NCBI GenBank assembly: GCA_031002005.1
Contig: CM061921.1
Location: 149,577,283 to 149,641,282 of the forward strand
Source: Vandiemenella viatica
Taxonomy: Eukaryota; Arthropoda; Insecta; Orthoptera; Morabidae
Direction of reading: 5' to 3'
DNA: 64,000 bases
This document shows positions 24,176-39,600 of the stretch, piece by piece. Positions within the stretch are counted from its first letter, which is position 1, and each line of letters starts with the position of its first letter. The translations under genes were made by a program, and so were the position numbers. Under the pieces are notes generated by a model. The model was given only the letters and a program-made list of their open reading frames with translations, searched no databases and was not told the DNA's origin.

Positions 24176-27100
24176 CTGGAAGAAAAGAATTATATATCAG
24201 TAGCTGGCAGGATCAGTTACAATACATTGTAGGTTCATTTTATACAAAGCTTTTTTTAATAAATATATTCTAGTATGTAACAAGAGAAATATAAATAATG
24301 ATTTAGATGAGAAGAAATTGCACTACACATTACAAAAGATATGGTGAAGGGGTTAAAAAAAAAAAAGGACATGTAAACAAGGGGATACCGAATACAGATT
24401 GATGACGGGAAAAATCATAAATGCAAAAGAAATAGTTGAAGCTGATGAAACAATATATGACAGGGTCACAACATGGGAGTCTAATGAACAAAGTAATAGA
24501 GTTTGATAACTTAAGACAGATACACAAACCACAAGTAGTTATAGGGATAGACTCTTGGTTAAAGGAAGCAGTTCTCAACAATGAGGATTTCACATTGGTT
24601 AACAAAGATTATTAAAATTCACTGGTATTCACAGATCATGGCTACAAGTTACTAGGGATAGATTTTTAGAATGATAAAAAGAATTTTTTTTAGGGTTTTG
24701 GCATCTTACTGCAGTGGAAGAATGAATGATAAATGTGATGCTCTTGAGGAGAAACTAAATACACAAGAGTTCAGAGGTGAGAAAGTAGTCATTATTGGTG
24801 GCGACTTAAATTTACCAGGTATCAACTAGGATGGAAATAAGATTAACAAAGGAAAGTGGTGGAGCAGAACATAGGGGGAACAAAACATGTTGGATATCTT
24901 CCTAACAAGGTCTGATGGGATATTGAGCAACTGAAGGAAAAAGTGATCATGAAGCAGTTCTGATGGATATTAAAGGTCTCAGTAAATCATTGGCCAAATC
25001 TATGCATCATATGACATGAAGTTTCTATTGTTGGAAGCAGTATCATATATCAACCTCTTCAGTAGTGTTGCAGTTTTAATCTTGACCTCATCCACAGTTT
25101 TGAAATGGGTCCTCTTCAAATTGAATTTTACCTTATGGAACATGGAGCTAATCTGGTTAATATGGGGGCTGGTCCAGCACTGGAATCTTTTTTCTGGCCA
25201 GATACTGCCAAACCGACAGCACATGGTGAGTAGGAGCATTGCCCTGATGTGGAAGAACAATGTATGGATTCTGCAACTTGCTCATTGCCTTAACTCGTCC
25301 AAAACCAATTCTACCATGATACAGCTGATATCAAGGAAAACCATTAATATTGTCATCTATATTCTCAGTGCCATGGGGGTTTTCTGAAGTATGGATTTGC
25401 CTTATGGTTTCTCCAATACAAACCTGCAACTACTCGTCACATGTGACGATATTTTCCAACAGGTCAGGTTCTGCTGTGAGTCATTCCATGAAGTATGTGC
25501 ACCAGTGTTTCCAACTGTCTTTCTCCTTGTGAGGATTTTCTGAACCAATTTTGCACAGACTTGTGCATGTTCAAATGGCCACATAAAATTTGTTGCAAAG
25601 TTTTCTTACCAATGTTGACCACATCTGCTGTCCTCTGAATGTATAATCAAAAATAGTTACTTTGATTTGATTTGTTAAGTTTTTGCTGTGACAGGGCAAC
25701 CTGGGAGTTCATCATCTTTAACATCTTCTCATCCCTCAGCATATTATTTGTGGCATTCAAATACACATGCACGTAACATCACATTATCATTATACACCAC
25801 TTGAAACAGTTTGTCACACCCATTTGCTGATTTCTTCAATTTAACAAGAAATTTCAGATTGATGCATTATGAAGTGGCAACACAACTGCATAACTCTTCC
25901 TTTAAATGCTGCTAGCAGACTGACCATGGGTGGTAATGGAACCTAGTTTACCGCTTTGTGTTCTGGAAAGTGCGTCACTCTTTGCACATGCACTCTTCAC
26001 ACTGAGAGATATAGTGCCTACAAGGACCACAATCTCACCATTTAATAGCCATACACCTTGTATTTCAGCACTGAAGAGATCATTTAGTGGAAGATTCAGT
26101 GTGTAGAAGGAAAGTACAGTCAAAGTGGGAACAGTTCAAGGAGATAAGAATCAGTGAAGAAATAATTATTCCTAAACAGAAAATAAAGAAATGTATACAA
26201 CCTATGTGCCTTAATGGGAAGGTTAAGAGGCTAAAGAGGTTGGTAAAAAGAGAACACAACAGAGTTAGGAGACATCAAAGTAGTAGGGATCAACTGAACA
26301 AGTAATCAATAGCACCAAAGGATATATATATCATATATGGGGACCACTGAAAGATGCATTTAGAATTATATAGGGCTATGTTTGAAAAATGACAAAAAGG
26401 GAAAGTATCGAGAAGAAGTCATTGAGGATTTGAAAAAGGCAGCGATATGAAGTAAATGGTTTGACGAGATGATTAGGATGTGTGATTCAGGAATGGGAGG
26501 GAGTAAACCAGAGGATGAGCTTGTCCACACGAGTAGAAATGGACTAAATTTGAAATTCATCCTGGGGGATAATCTAGGAATAGCTAAAATCAGTAAAAAT
26601 TATTACAGTGGGTGACAAAGTAGCTTGGTAGGTACAGGAATTCTTGAAAAGGTAGAAAACAAAGAGTTAAGGTGGAAATGCAGTATCAAAGTGGAAATTA
26701 AAACTGGAGTGCAACAAGGTGTTGCATTGTGGCCATTGCTGTTCATTCTTCTAATGAATGATTATGTTAACAGTTCGCAATAAGACGTAAGGTTGTTTGC
26801 AGATGACATAACCGTATATAATAAGATCAAAATGGGAGAAGACAAAATAGCTGCAGGGTGACCTGGGAAGAATATCCAGCTGGGTAGGTCAGCATGGAAT
26901 TAAGATAATTGACAAGAATAGTCAGTTTATTAAACACACAAATAAAAAAACTAAATATAGTTTACGATTATAGGGTAAGATGGGGAAGGAATTGTTTGTT
27001 GAAGACTGGAAGTTTAAATATCTCAGCATAATATTTGTTAACATTTAGATATTTATATGGCTATGTTAGAAAACTTTTTTTTCCTTCTTTTTTTACTTGA

Positions 27101-30100
27101 TGCCTTGTCATTGGCTAAGGTCATTAGAGGTGGGATGGGACTGGGGACAAGGAACAGGAAGGAATTTGGCCATGGCCTTTTTGAAGGAAGCATCCCGACA
27201 TTCGCCTGGATTGATTTGTGGAAACAATGGAAAACCCAAATCTGGATGCCCAGACAGGGATTCAAACCCGTGTCCTACCGAATGTGAGGCCAGAACATTA
27301 ACCGTTCACCCACCACGCTCGGTGTTAGAAAACTGAGGGGAAGAGAAGGTATTCAGACAAATACAGATAAGGATGGAGAAGAAGTTACTGAGGATTTTGA
27401 ACAGGCAGAGGTATCAAGTAACCTGGTTTGATGCGAGGATTAGGGACTATGATTAAGTAAATAGAGGGTGCTACCACAATTAGAAATGCATAAACTAAGG
27501 AACTAATAAAGTTGGAAAAAATAAAAGGAGCTGGTGTAAGTAATATTACTATAGATGTCTCATAGATATCAGGATATGATATTGTACCTTATCTTGAAAT
27601 TTCATTTAGACAGATTCTAGATACTTGCTGCTTATGAGAAGACTGGAAAACTGTTATAAAGGAATGGCGGCAAATAGGGTAAAACATAGGCCAGGCCAGA
27701 CTGATATGCAAACATATCAGAAATGTCTGCAAGGAAAGACACTGGAACAGAAAAAGGAGGCCAATTGATAGTGATAGCAGTAGACCTTTCCAAGGCATTT
27801 GAGAGAATGAGCCATAACATGGTGGTAAATAAGGTAAAAACTACTGGAGTGGATGAAAAAGTGAATTCTTGGATGGAAGAATTTTTAAACGATGGAAAGG
27901 AAAAAGTCAGGGTAGGAAATGCAGTATCAAAACAAGTTAAAGTGAAAATTGGAGTGCAACATGGTAGTGTTAGCAACCATTGCTATTCATTACTCTAATG
28001 GTTATGTTGTTTGCAGATGACAATGTTATATAATAGGATCAAAATGGTAGAAGACTGAACAGCTGTAGGGTTACCTGGACAGGATATCTAGATGGGTAGG
28101 TCAACATGGGATGAAGATAAATGCAAAGAAGTTTATCACATACACAGAAAAAAATCTAAAGGTTTATTATGATTATAGGGTGGGGACAGAATTACTTGTT
28201 AAAGACTTGAAATGTAATATCTTGATATAACATTTGATAATAAACTGGGCAGGAAACATTGAACAGGCGGTAGGAAAAAGGTTTAAACATCCTCCATTTA
28301 TTGGAGAATGTGATGAGGGGTTTTACCATAAAAGTGAGAGAATTGGGTGACAAAACACTGTTCAGACCATAGCTTGAATATGGCGGTATAGTATGGGACT
28401 CACATTTTTGGTATCACATATAGGAACTGGAGGAGATACTAAGGAGGGCAGCTGGATTTGTATCTGGGGAATTACTGCAGAACACAATCACTAACTGATA
28501 TGATTAATGAGATGGAATGAGAATCATTGGATGAAATGAGATGGGTGATTAGTGTTGCCAGGTCCAGGTTGTTAAAAATTGGGATGGAACATTAAAAAAA
28601 AAAATATTGGGATTCGGGGCTACAAATTGGGACAACCCTCCTAAAATAGATTTTTATAAAATTTATAGAGGACAGGCGTAATTTCTACAGGTATCTGTTT
28701 ATCATATGATACGAGCTTATGAATCTTATAACTAAACATTATATTAATAGTCAGGCCTGTTGACAACGATAAGTATCAAAATATTATGAAAATAATGTAT
28801 TTTCAAGTTGAATTTTTAGCATTTACTTATTCTGTTAATAAGTATACAGTATTTATTTTTTATTAAAATTATATTTGGTGTTAGTAGATTTCTTGGGTTT
28901 TATGATACCTTTTTTTAAATAACTTAATTTGTATCTTTGCTTTTACATGCTGGAGTGATTATTCGAGCACTTAAAGCAAATTATCCTTTAAATTGCGGAG
29001 TTTGAAACAGGTTTGAGAGCAAATATTCAGATTCAGGCATTTCATAAAAGTGTTTTAAAGCTTGAACTCATTTGGAATAGTATGAGAAATGACTAGGCAG
29101 TTTCACAATGAATTTCTGCATTCAAATTTACTAATACCCTGTGCGTATTTCTCGTACACTGTTATGTAAAATGTGTGCAGCACATTCCACTGATAAAATT
29201 TGATCATTATCATGGTACATTAACTGGAAAAACTGAATTGCAGCACCTGCGTTGTCTGCACAGTAACTGGTAAGATATTTACTATCAATATTGTGCTCCT
29301 TCAATCGCATCACTAAATTTTTATACGTGGCTTTTAGAGCTTCATTCGCATTTTCATAAAACATAACTATTTGAATTTGTAGTTGGCCTGTAAAATCTTA
29401 CCATCAGCAGAAAATTTTTTGTTCTACCGTGATTGAAGGGGACTGTAGCAACACTATAAAGTGTATCATTTTGAAGAGCTTCGAACTTAAACAATTATGT
29501 GCAATCCCACTGGCCTTTTTTCTTCCAGGTGACAATTTCTCAGCAATTTAAGAATCGCTATACAAAGTACAATCGGGTTTTTATTCAGAACCGAATAAAT
29601 GAAATGACAAGCTGTGCTTGACCGAGAGGTATGTCTTTATGACATAAGCACTTATCTCTTATTCTTGATTCTTGGTTGCCCATTTGGTCGGGGTAAAAAA
29701 TATTTTCAATGATGATGTTAATCTGACACTTTCTTCTGTTTTATTGTGTTCATTTCATTTCTGGTATTATGCTATATCGTTTTTGCCACCATGTGTTATG
29801 CAAAACTGTTTCTTACACAATGTGCTGGTTAGTGGGGTCGGTTGTACCATGAACCGTGAATAGGACTGCTGGTTGGGTATGATGCATCTCTGTGTGTGAC
29901 ACCCGATTTCATTTTCTGCGACAAGTTAATGGTTTTTATCACTTAGCTAAAAAATCGGGACATTTGGTGTCCTGATCAAAGATAAATCGGGACGCATCCC
30001 CAGACTCCCGAAAATTGGGACGTCCCGCGTAAATCGGGACACCTGGCAATGCTAGTGATGATACTGCTGGGAATGTATAAGGTGTATGTTGGTGATGAGG

Positions 30101-33100
30101 CGTGGGAAGATATTTGTGGAAGCATTATGAGTGGGAAAAATGGGTGTGTTAGGCAATTATCACCGGAGTGTATGCTCCATCACAATTAAATTAAATAGAT
30201 AATCTCAACTGGGCAGGTAGTTGAAAGAGGTTTCAAAAATGTACGATTGCTGAAGAGAGTAATGAGGTGATGTACCAGTGAAATTAGGTTACGAAACATC
30301 AGTTAGACCACTGCTTGAATATGGTGTAATATGGGACCCACATTCTGGGTATATAGGATGTTGGAGGGGTTACAAAAGAGCTCAGTTAGATTTTTTTTTT
30401 TAACTGCTTTACGTCTCTCAACAGAGAGGTCTTTAGAGACGGGAAAGGATGGGGGCAAGGAATTGGAAGGAATTCGGACATGGCCTTTTTAAGGAAGCAT
30501 CGCGGCATTTGCCTGGAGTGATTTGGGAAACCATGGAAAACCCAAATCTGGATGCCCGGACGGGTATTCGAACCGCCGTCCTCCCGAATGCGAGGCCAGA
30601 ACGCTATCCTTTACACCACTTGATTTTTCTGTGGTAATTACTGCAGGATACAACCAGTAACTGATCTGATAATGGAGCTGGATTGGAATTCATTAGTAGG
30701 CAGGAGGTGTGTGATGAGAATACTGGTAGTGTACAAGATGCATATTTTTTATTATTTAATTAAAATTGTAATGGAGCGTATGCACTGGTGGCAATTTCCC
30801 TACACACCCATCTTCCCCTTTCCTGCACACATCTACATTTGCCCCCTACAAATTTTAACTTTAAATTCTTTCAATGTTTTTGGTAAATTATTCATCATTT
30901 CTCTTTGTAACTTATTCCAATCCCTGACACCCTTACCCAAAAAAAGATAATCTTCCTGCACCCTTGTACCTGAAATCGAATGCCAGCTTGTGGTAATGGT
31001 CATATTTTCCCTTGCATGCATTACTTTACATTGATGATGAGACTTGGAAAGATATTGGTAGACAAATTAAGAGAAGGGAAAATGTAACAATGATCACAAG
31101 CTGGCACTGTATATCAGGTATAAGGGAGTGGAAAAATTTTCTTTTGAAGATAAGAGTCAGGGAATGGAATAAGTTACCAAGGAAAGTGATGAATAATTTA
31201 CCAGTAATGCCAATGAAAGCCTAATTATGTTAGTTGAAATGGTAGGCTTTGATAAATCAACATGGTTCCACCTAAAGGACCAAGATAATACAGATAACTG
31301 CAGAAGTCAACAGAATCAATGCTGAAATAATTTAAAATTAAAATTTGTGAAAGGTCAGTGGGTGGGGAAATTACACTCTATGGGTTTTAAGATCAAAAGA
31401 AAATAAAATGAAAAAAAGAACAAGAAAGGGGAAAAATTGGTAAGTAAGAAAATTTTCTTTGGAGCATGCCCACCCTTGGAATTAAATTAAAAAAAAAAAA
31501 AAGGATATGACTACAAACAGCATTCTTATTTCAAGACTCTAGCCTTCCTTACTACTCTTTCATTTTCTACTTATACATACACATGTTGATCTCATTTCAG
31601 CCTAGTTATCCATTTATTTATACGTGTGAGCCTCTGAATAATACAAATTTGTATCGGTCTCACTGTAGCTACATAGTTCGTGTTTCTGTCTCAAGTAGTT
31701 GTTCCTCAAAAAGATACTAGCATATGCACAATTATGTTATTACTGAGCAACATTTTGCATCTGACTGGTTCTTTAACAACAGTAACAGTTTTGGTTTTCT
31801 CCAAAGACCTTCTTATTCAGTTTGTACCAACAGTTACAAATTTGCAGGCAACCTTCTTTACATATACTTTGCTTTCTACTATTAATAGTACAACTTATGC
31901 CTAACATAAAATGTGAACTGTAATGTTGCTCAAGCAGACTAGGTTTTCTATGGTAAATGGTTTCGTGGGCCTTTCGCTAGTTCTAATCTAATATTTCCTT
32001 CATGTTCGAACATCTTAAAGGTATTCTTTGGTGCGATAGCAAATGGTGGTAGCACTTATGAACTGTATATATTCAAAGCCATTTTGCATTGTCTACAAAG
32101 CACAAAACATACACCTCATAGAAGTCTCTGTAAAATTCTGTTGCTAGTGACTTAGTTCAAAAATAGTGTACTTGTTTTTAGTATCCAAATCAAATCATTT
32201 CAGTACAGCACATAACAAGTTTTATCCTCTACATTCAGCTCGAATTTCAATGTCTCCGATCATTTTCATTCATTGAAAATTATTTAACTAACAAGTTAAA
32301 GTCAAAGCAATTTGTTATTTTAAATGGGATTGCCTCTTTTTTTTTGACAACGTTCAACTCACTGTTTTGAATTATAACTTTTGTTTTGAAACATTTGGGC
32401 TTTTCATCATTTTACACATGTTATTATAAATGAGATAAATATTACAAAACACGAATTTAAGTCACTTTGTCACATGGAGAATTGTACTTTTGAGGGATTT
32501 TCCCATGTGGTGCACAAATATCAGTTAAATTGTGCAATTATTCATAAAATCTACACACAAACAGGATGTGTTAAACAAATGATCCCTTACCCACTCCAGA
32601 TGGGCATCTCTTTCCTGTAATTTGGCTTGTATTTTACGGATAAAGGATACTGGAACACGTTCTTCAAATTCATCAGTAGTTGTGTATAAATTAAGTATCT
32701 TGATAATCTGAAAAGGAATAGAGGGTTGATTAAATTTAGTTAAATGATAATATGCTACATCTAAAAGCAGAGTATAAAAAATATGTGAACTGTTGCCCGA
32801 CTGCAAGTAAATTTGTTTTCGGGGTGTTGTATGTTATATGCAGATTGCAGCTTCTTGTTTCGTGCAATGAAATCTTCAGGGGTGTACTGCCAAACTGTGT
32901 CATAAAAATACTCTTGAGTAGCATCTATCCAATCCCACAAATCAGATGACATTTTGCTGGACATGTTTAACTGGCACTCCAAACAAAGTAGCGTGTTCCG
33001 ATTGAGCTCATACCATCATGTTTGTAAAACAAAATCCGGCGGTATACCCGTGAAGATTTCATTGCAATAATTTGCTGGGATATTCACCATTCTTATTATT

Positions 33101-36100
33101 TTTATAAACAAATTCGCCAAACAAATAATTTGAAAATATACTTATGGTGAAGAGTACTCGGTAACTTTTTGATGCTGAAAAGTTATTTAAAAATCTGTAA
33201 TTACACAAAATTAAGTGATGTACAGTTAAAATACTAAAAAAGGATTAATTTTTACCCCTCACAAAGGCTTCAACTTATAACTGGGCCAATATACCAATGA
33301 TCTAAAATCGGTAAGCAATCATTTTTTTATGGCATCAATTCTTTGCATTTTACTAAACATCATTTTAATGAACATAAATAGAACTCGCAGAGTATTAAAA
33401 TATTTTAACTTATTATTATACAAGCTTCCAAATCAAACAGATATAAATTAATGATGTAAAGGAACTATTCTACCAGGTTATCATGAAGATGTGTATTGAA
33501 TTGGTATCTCTCAGTTTGGGAACACTAGCCCTGCAGTGCTGGCAGAGAATTCACTCCCACATTTTATTTGTATCTATCATGAAATAACACTGGCATACAA
33601 AGAGTCATCCTACAAGTTGATGGTCTGGCCAGTAAATTGAAATCTACAAAATCCTGATAAAAAATTTATATAATTTTAATTCCTTTGAGAATACTGTCTA
33701 AAATGGTTCTTCCTCATGATCACCTTTTCCCAACCTTTTGGGGTCAGCTGCACTCAAAGAGTTTTACTTATCACTGGCATGGTCAAATTTGAAGCTATGA
33801 TTTTATGGAAGCATGACCTTGCTGACGCCAAGAGTTTTATACCTAGTGTCAGGAGGAAGTAAAGTGTTACCATCTGCCTGTGAAACATGTAACTATGTTC
33901 AGCTTGAGATAAGTGGATTTTCTGTTTTTGACTTGTGTCGCTGATGAGACAAAGATTGGGGACCATCCTGTTATTCGTCTTGATGGCTGCAGAAAACCAC
34001 CTAAATACTACAGTCATGATGGCTGGCATTGTACCTCCCTAATCCAGTGTGCAGCACCTCATCATACTGAGCTACAATATCAGGTGCTGTCAAAAATGAT
34101 TACTGTGATTAAATACTCATGTAATGTAAGAAAGACAGGTCATGATACATGTGAGTATAAATTGAGGAGCACCATTACAAATGATCTTTATAGAGGAAGG
34201 GCCATCAAGACAATCACTCAGAAAGATGTGGGAAGGGTAGGTAAGTATAAGAGTGTGAACATATTAGGTTTATCAAGAACAGGGGATCAGATTCTGACAA
34301 AGTATATTGATCTAGAAATGTTTTAACCTAGCAAATGCCACAAAATTTGACAGCATATCAAAAAGAAATAATGAGGCACATATCTGTAGAAAATCCAGTC
34401 CTGTCTGAAGGCAAAGCAGTAGATTTTGTTGAAAATTTAGAAACTATATACCAGACCTGGATCCATCAATTTACCCCAGAAACAAAGCAATGGTCAATTC
34501 AGTGGAACCACACAAGTTAGCCCTTTCCTTCAAAAGCTAAGATTGTTCCATCTTCAGAGAATGTGATGGTCTCTGTTTTTGGGTTTTCGAGAGTTACCAA
34601 TACTAAATTTATTTAAAAAAACGTTACACAATCACAAATGGATACTATACTAACCTTGTGAAGCAATTAAAAACATCTATCAAGGGATACAGAAGAATCA
34701 TACTGATAAAAGGCCAATTTACCAGGTCAATGCTTCCAGTTACAACCTCTTACAGCCATTGTTGAATGAATACGATTTCAGGTGGTACTGCAATAACCAT
34801 ATCCACAATTTCCCCTCCCCCCTCCCATTGCAGCTATTTCCAAACCTTAAAAAAAACTTGTCTGGTACCTAATTAAAGTCAGATGTTACATGTGCTGTCA
34901 CCTCATTCATTGACACCATTGAGAAATCATTTTTCACATATGGGGTAAATGCTTTAGAAAACAACTGGAGAAATCGTGTAAAGCTCAGAAGGAAATATGT
35001 TGAAAAATTGACCACAACTTAACTCTCATGCATCAGTGTCAGGCCACAAACGTATTGAACAAACCTTGTACAACTAGGATAAATTATGCACCTTGGTATA
35101 CTATTCAAAGCAGCAACAACAGTTCAAAGCAGCAACAACAGATCGAAGACATTTACCTTCTCTTCTTAATAGCATCTTTAACTGAAATTAGGTTCCATTA
35201 AATACAAATCAGTAGAATTGGTAACAATTTTTTGTAGAACGAACATATTGAGAAGGTAATGCTCCATTTTCCAAGTTCTAATTTTAAAACATTGTATGCA
35301 AGAAGTTGTTACTATTGAACTGCTTACATCTCTTAACAGCGAGGTCTTTAGAGAAGGGAAAGGATGGGAGGCAAGGAATGGGAAGGAATTCAGCCATGGC
35401 CTTTTGAAGGAAGCATCACGGCATTTACCTGGAGTGATTTGGGAAACCATGGAAAACCCAAATCTGGATGCCCGGACGGGGATTCGAACAGCTGTCCTCC
35501 TGAATGTGAGGCCAGAACGCTAACCGTTACACCACCACGCTCGGTATGCAAGAAGTAAAACTGATTGCGAACAAAGCACTAAGGCAACCTACTTCATAAT
35601 ATTTTTGTTCTGTGTGGCACCTCTAATAAACAGGGTTCATAGAGGCATTGTAGAAGGTGGAAAGAAGAGCCACCCAATTTGTAACAGGTATGCATGTAGC
35701 TGGAAGGAAAGTGCAAGAGTGCTGTTGAAAGAGTTGGGAAGACTTGGAACACTATTGACATTGCTCTCATCAGGAGCTGATTCAGTATTTCATGACAGAT
35801 TTAAAATTTTATATGCAGGAATAACAGAAAAAATAAGAGAAAGGCAATTATTTTCTTTACTCATTTTTCCCCACAAGTTATAATGGAATTGAAAAGGAAG
35901 GGTTTATAAACCAAGAAAACTTGGAATCCAGCATGTCTTGAACAGTTCCAACCTTCCTGATTTGGGCTTTCCCATGGTTTTCCCAGGTCACTCCAGGTAA
36001 ATGATGGGATGATTCTAAATCTAGAGCATGTGAACCTTCCCTTCTACATATATTTACACTTTTGAATAGGTATAATACAACCTCAGTAGAGTAACAGTAA

Positions 36101-36360
36101 CTGCAGCAGTAGAAAAGGAATCCATGACTGTACCTGGAACGACGTGAGTTTATCACACATATCACAGACACTTTGCACATCTTCGTCCAACTTGCGTGCT
36201 TGAAGTAACTGTGCTGCTTGAATTATGGGCTGTAAAGTGTCCAGTACATTCGTGTCCTGTAAAGAAGAGCAGTTGTTATACTTATTCCATAAATTTGTTT
36301 TGGCAGCACTAAGTTCTGATTATGTTTAGTAACAATTTTAGGTTACTAGCAAATGTGACA

Positions 36361-36421
<61 letters not shown>

Positions 36422-36614
36422 CCTACTAAAAAGCAGCCATATATGTTCATAATTTAAATGTGAATGACTGTTCTTTACAATCCTGTTCAAACATCCGTAG
36501 TTCAAAACTTACTTCCCAGTTTGGAATAAAATGCTAGTAACTCAAACTACTTGCACAGATGAGGCAAAATGAAACTAAACATAATGTATTTGCTTCTCAT
36601 CAAATTTACTCAGT

Positions 36615-36652
<38 letters not shown>

Positions 36653-39600
36653 TGGTGGAATAGGAGGGTGGCAAGTCATATCAAAATGATCATCAGAACA
36701 TGTGACACAATTGCTGGAACAGAGGCACAAGAAATAATTTAGGGCAATTGGGGAGGGGCAAGATGGGGTGGAAGTATAAGATGGAAATTCAGTTAGCATT
36801 GATCTCTAACAATGTTTTCATAATTCTCAAAACACCAATTAACATGTTCTTTACGAACTTTGTATGTGTGTCAAGTGCAATGATAGTAGAAGAATAAATT
36901 TAGATAAAGCAAGTAAAAATATTTCCATCATTATAATTACTTGCTCGTCTGTCTAATCCAACTAGAAATGAACAATTATCAACAGGAAATTTAAAATTCA
37001 ATCCAGAAGCAAGTGAACTCTGAAACTACAGTTGTGGTCTACATTCCAAGTTTCCTGTATATTCAATCACCTGTTAGGCAAATGTAAAATAAGCATAGAC
37101 AAGTAACCATAAAGTATACCACATTTTTCCCCCCCACAACCTCATTTTGCCCTTGGATTGTGACAAAATGAGATGAAACAAATGCTTTTTGTATACAATT
37201 AATACATAAGAAAGGACTCTTAATGAGGTCAACATCAGCTAGTATTAAGCCCAAACAGAACATAATGAATAACTTAATTTCCTGTTGTTCTTAAGTATAA
37301 TTTACACTAAAAACTGAAGATTACCATAGTAAAACTTCCCAGCTCTTATAGTAGGAGAGTATCACATCACATCTTGTTCCAACTGCCTATTGTGTAAGAT
37401 TTTGTCCAATCACAAGAATGTTAATAAAATATAGGCAGTAAAAAAAAAAATAAAAAAAAATACCTGCAACAAACACACCTCGTGTACCAACTAACCATTC
37501 TCTACTGCATTAGTTCACACACAGGCCTCACTACCAACCAGCTATCAAGCATAATGATGGCCCTAAGCAGTAGACAGCTCCAACCTAGACCATTCAGTGA
37601 CAGCTCATACCAGTTCTCACAACTATAACAAACCCAACGGTTTTACAATGAGAGCTATCAGCCTTTTCTCAGAAACTACCACTGTGTTTGAATTCCATTA
37701 GATGGGAACCAGCTTATCAAAATACCCTGGATACCAAACACCTACCTGACCTCAAACTCCCATATGACCCTACCAGTAGCCCCACCACTTATTGATTTTT
37801 ATTCAATTGTTAATAGGTGAAATTGACACATTTGTGACTCCAGAAAGCCACAAATGATTAATTAAAAACAAATGACTCCCTAACATATTAATCTTTGGTA
37901 TGTATTGTGGACTAGAGGAAGCTCTGGACTATTTTTCTTTGAAAAAGGGGGGGGGGGGGGCAAGTAATGCGTTAACGGTAAATTGAAAATGTTATTGTAA
38001 CATGGTAACTCATTTCTTTGTGCTTCAATTGAAAGATATTGCTCTTGAAGACGCACAGTTTCAGCAGGATGTTGTGACTTACCATACCACACAATGCAAC
38101 ATTGATGCTCTTGCACGAGTCTTTTCCTGGTCGTGTCATCTCCCATTTTTGTGACCAGAATTGGCTGCGACAATCCTACGATTTAACACCTACGGACTTT
38201 TTCTGTGGGTTTTTCTTAAAGTCTCAGGTTTATGCCAAGAAGCCCATGACCAACCAATCACTAAAGTGTGAAATTGAATGATGTATCAACGAAATACCAC
38301 AACATTTATACAGACCTGTTATTGAAAATTATTACCAGAAGAATACACGTGTGCCATCAAAGATGTGGCAGCAATTTACCTGATATGTTGCTTAAATGTA
38401 ATTCCCAAATTTTTAGTTTATAAATCAATAAACACTTTACAGAGAAAACACTTCCATTTAAAATTCTCTCTTATTGTGAAACACTATATATATAGTGTGT
38501 TCTGCCACCATCAGTGATATTGCTTTTGTAGCATTATTTTACCCTCTACTCCTATAACCCCAACCCTATTCTCCATGCCATTCATGCATTAAGGCTATTT
38601 CTACCTGAGTCTACTGTACCTACATATGTCTTGAAAAGAAGAATGTAAGTACATTAAAAGACTATGCTGTTTTGGTTTCCAATACAAGCCAAAGCACTTG
38701 TGGAAAGAAGTGGAGCCATCAAGACAAAAATTGGAATTTTTCTGGTGAACATGTCAGGTTGTATGAGTAGTTCCTGCCAAAACAGAGCTCAAGTTTAGGA
38801 AGTGTGAATGCCATACTGTGTTTGCCAATACTAAGAAAATAAAATGACTGTACACATATGAAGGTTTTAAGGCTGGTAGCCCAATGAGTGTGACAATCAT
38901 ATGTCATATTCATTAAACACATATGTTGTGTATTCTTTAGTATAAATTGTGGCTTCTCAAAAATATTTAGGAACATCATACCAACAGTTTGATGTATTTT
39001 GCATTCTATCAAAACTAAAATACCATCTGAAGTGGAGGATACACTCTACAGAATTCTTTTTTCAGACCATGTGATATCAACCCAGATGGAATAGAACTTT
39101 CCTACAATTTCAATCCAAAATATTGTGGTGAATTGTCCATCATAGATGCTGCTTTTATAGTTTTGTTTATTATTTTGCCAACAACGACCAACATTAAACA
39201 ATCAATAAACAGAAGAGAGGTATATTTAAACCCCAATTGATTTTTAAGCTTGAAAATAGTTCTTTTATAGATAGGTTCTTTATTAACCAAGTGCTTCACA
39301 CAAAATTATTGAAATAAGTAAAGAAATGTGGGTTCGAAAAATGCATATTAACATCAATAGAACATAATTCTTAATTGTTGCTTGTATAAAAATGATATAC
39401 AGCACCATTTTCAAGCATTATAACTATATTACGTGGTTATATTTAAACACTATTGGTGTATTACCAATGGCAACTTCAGGAATGATAGTTACAGCCCATC
39501 AGTATGCATTTCGATTGTTTTGTAGAAAGCAACAAAAGCACACAAAACTAAGCAAGGTGGTATTGAAGGGTAAAGCTATATTTCCAGAGGCACATTCAAA

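Noticed and set aside
25016..25387. 123-codon plus-strand frame
   Set aside because: It is the antisense of the mariner relic.
27057..27336. Overlapping frames of 76-79 codons
   Set aside because: They are readings of the SINE A repeat; similar frames recur at 30449 and 35296 because the SINE recurs.
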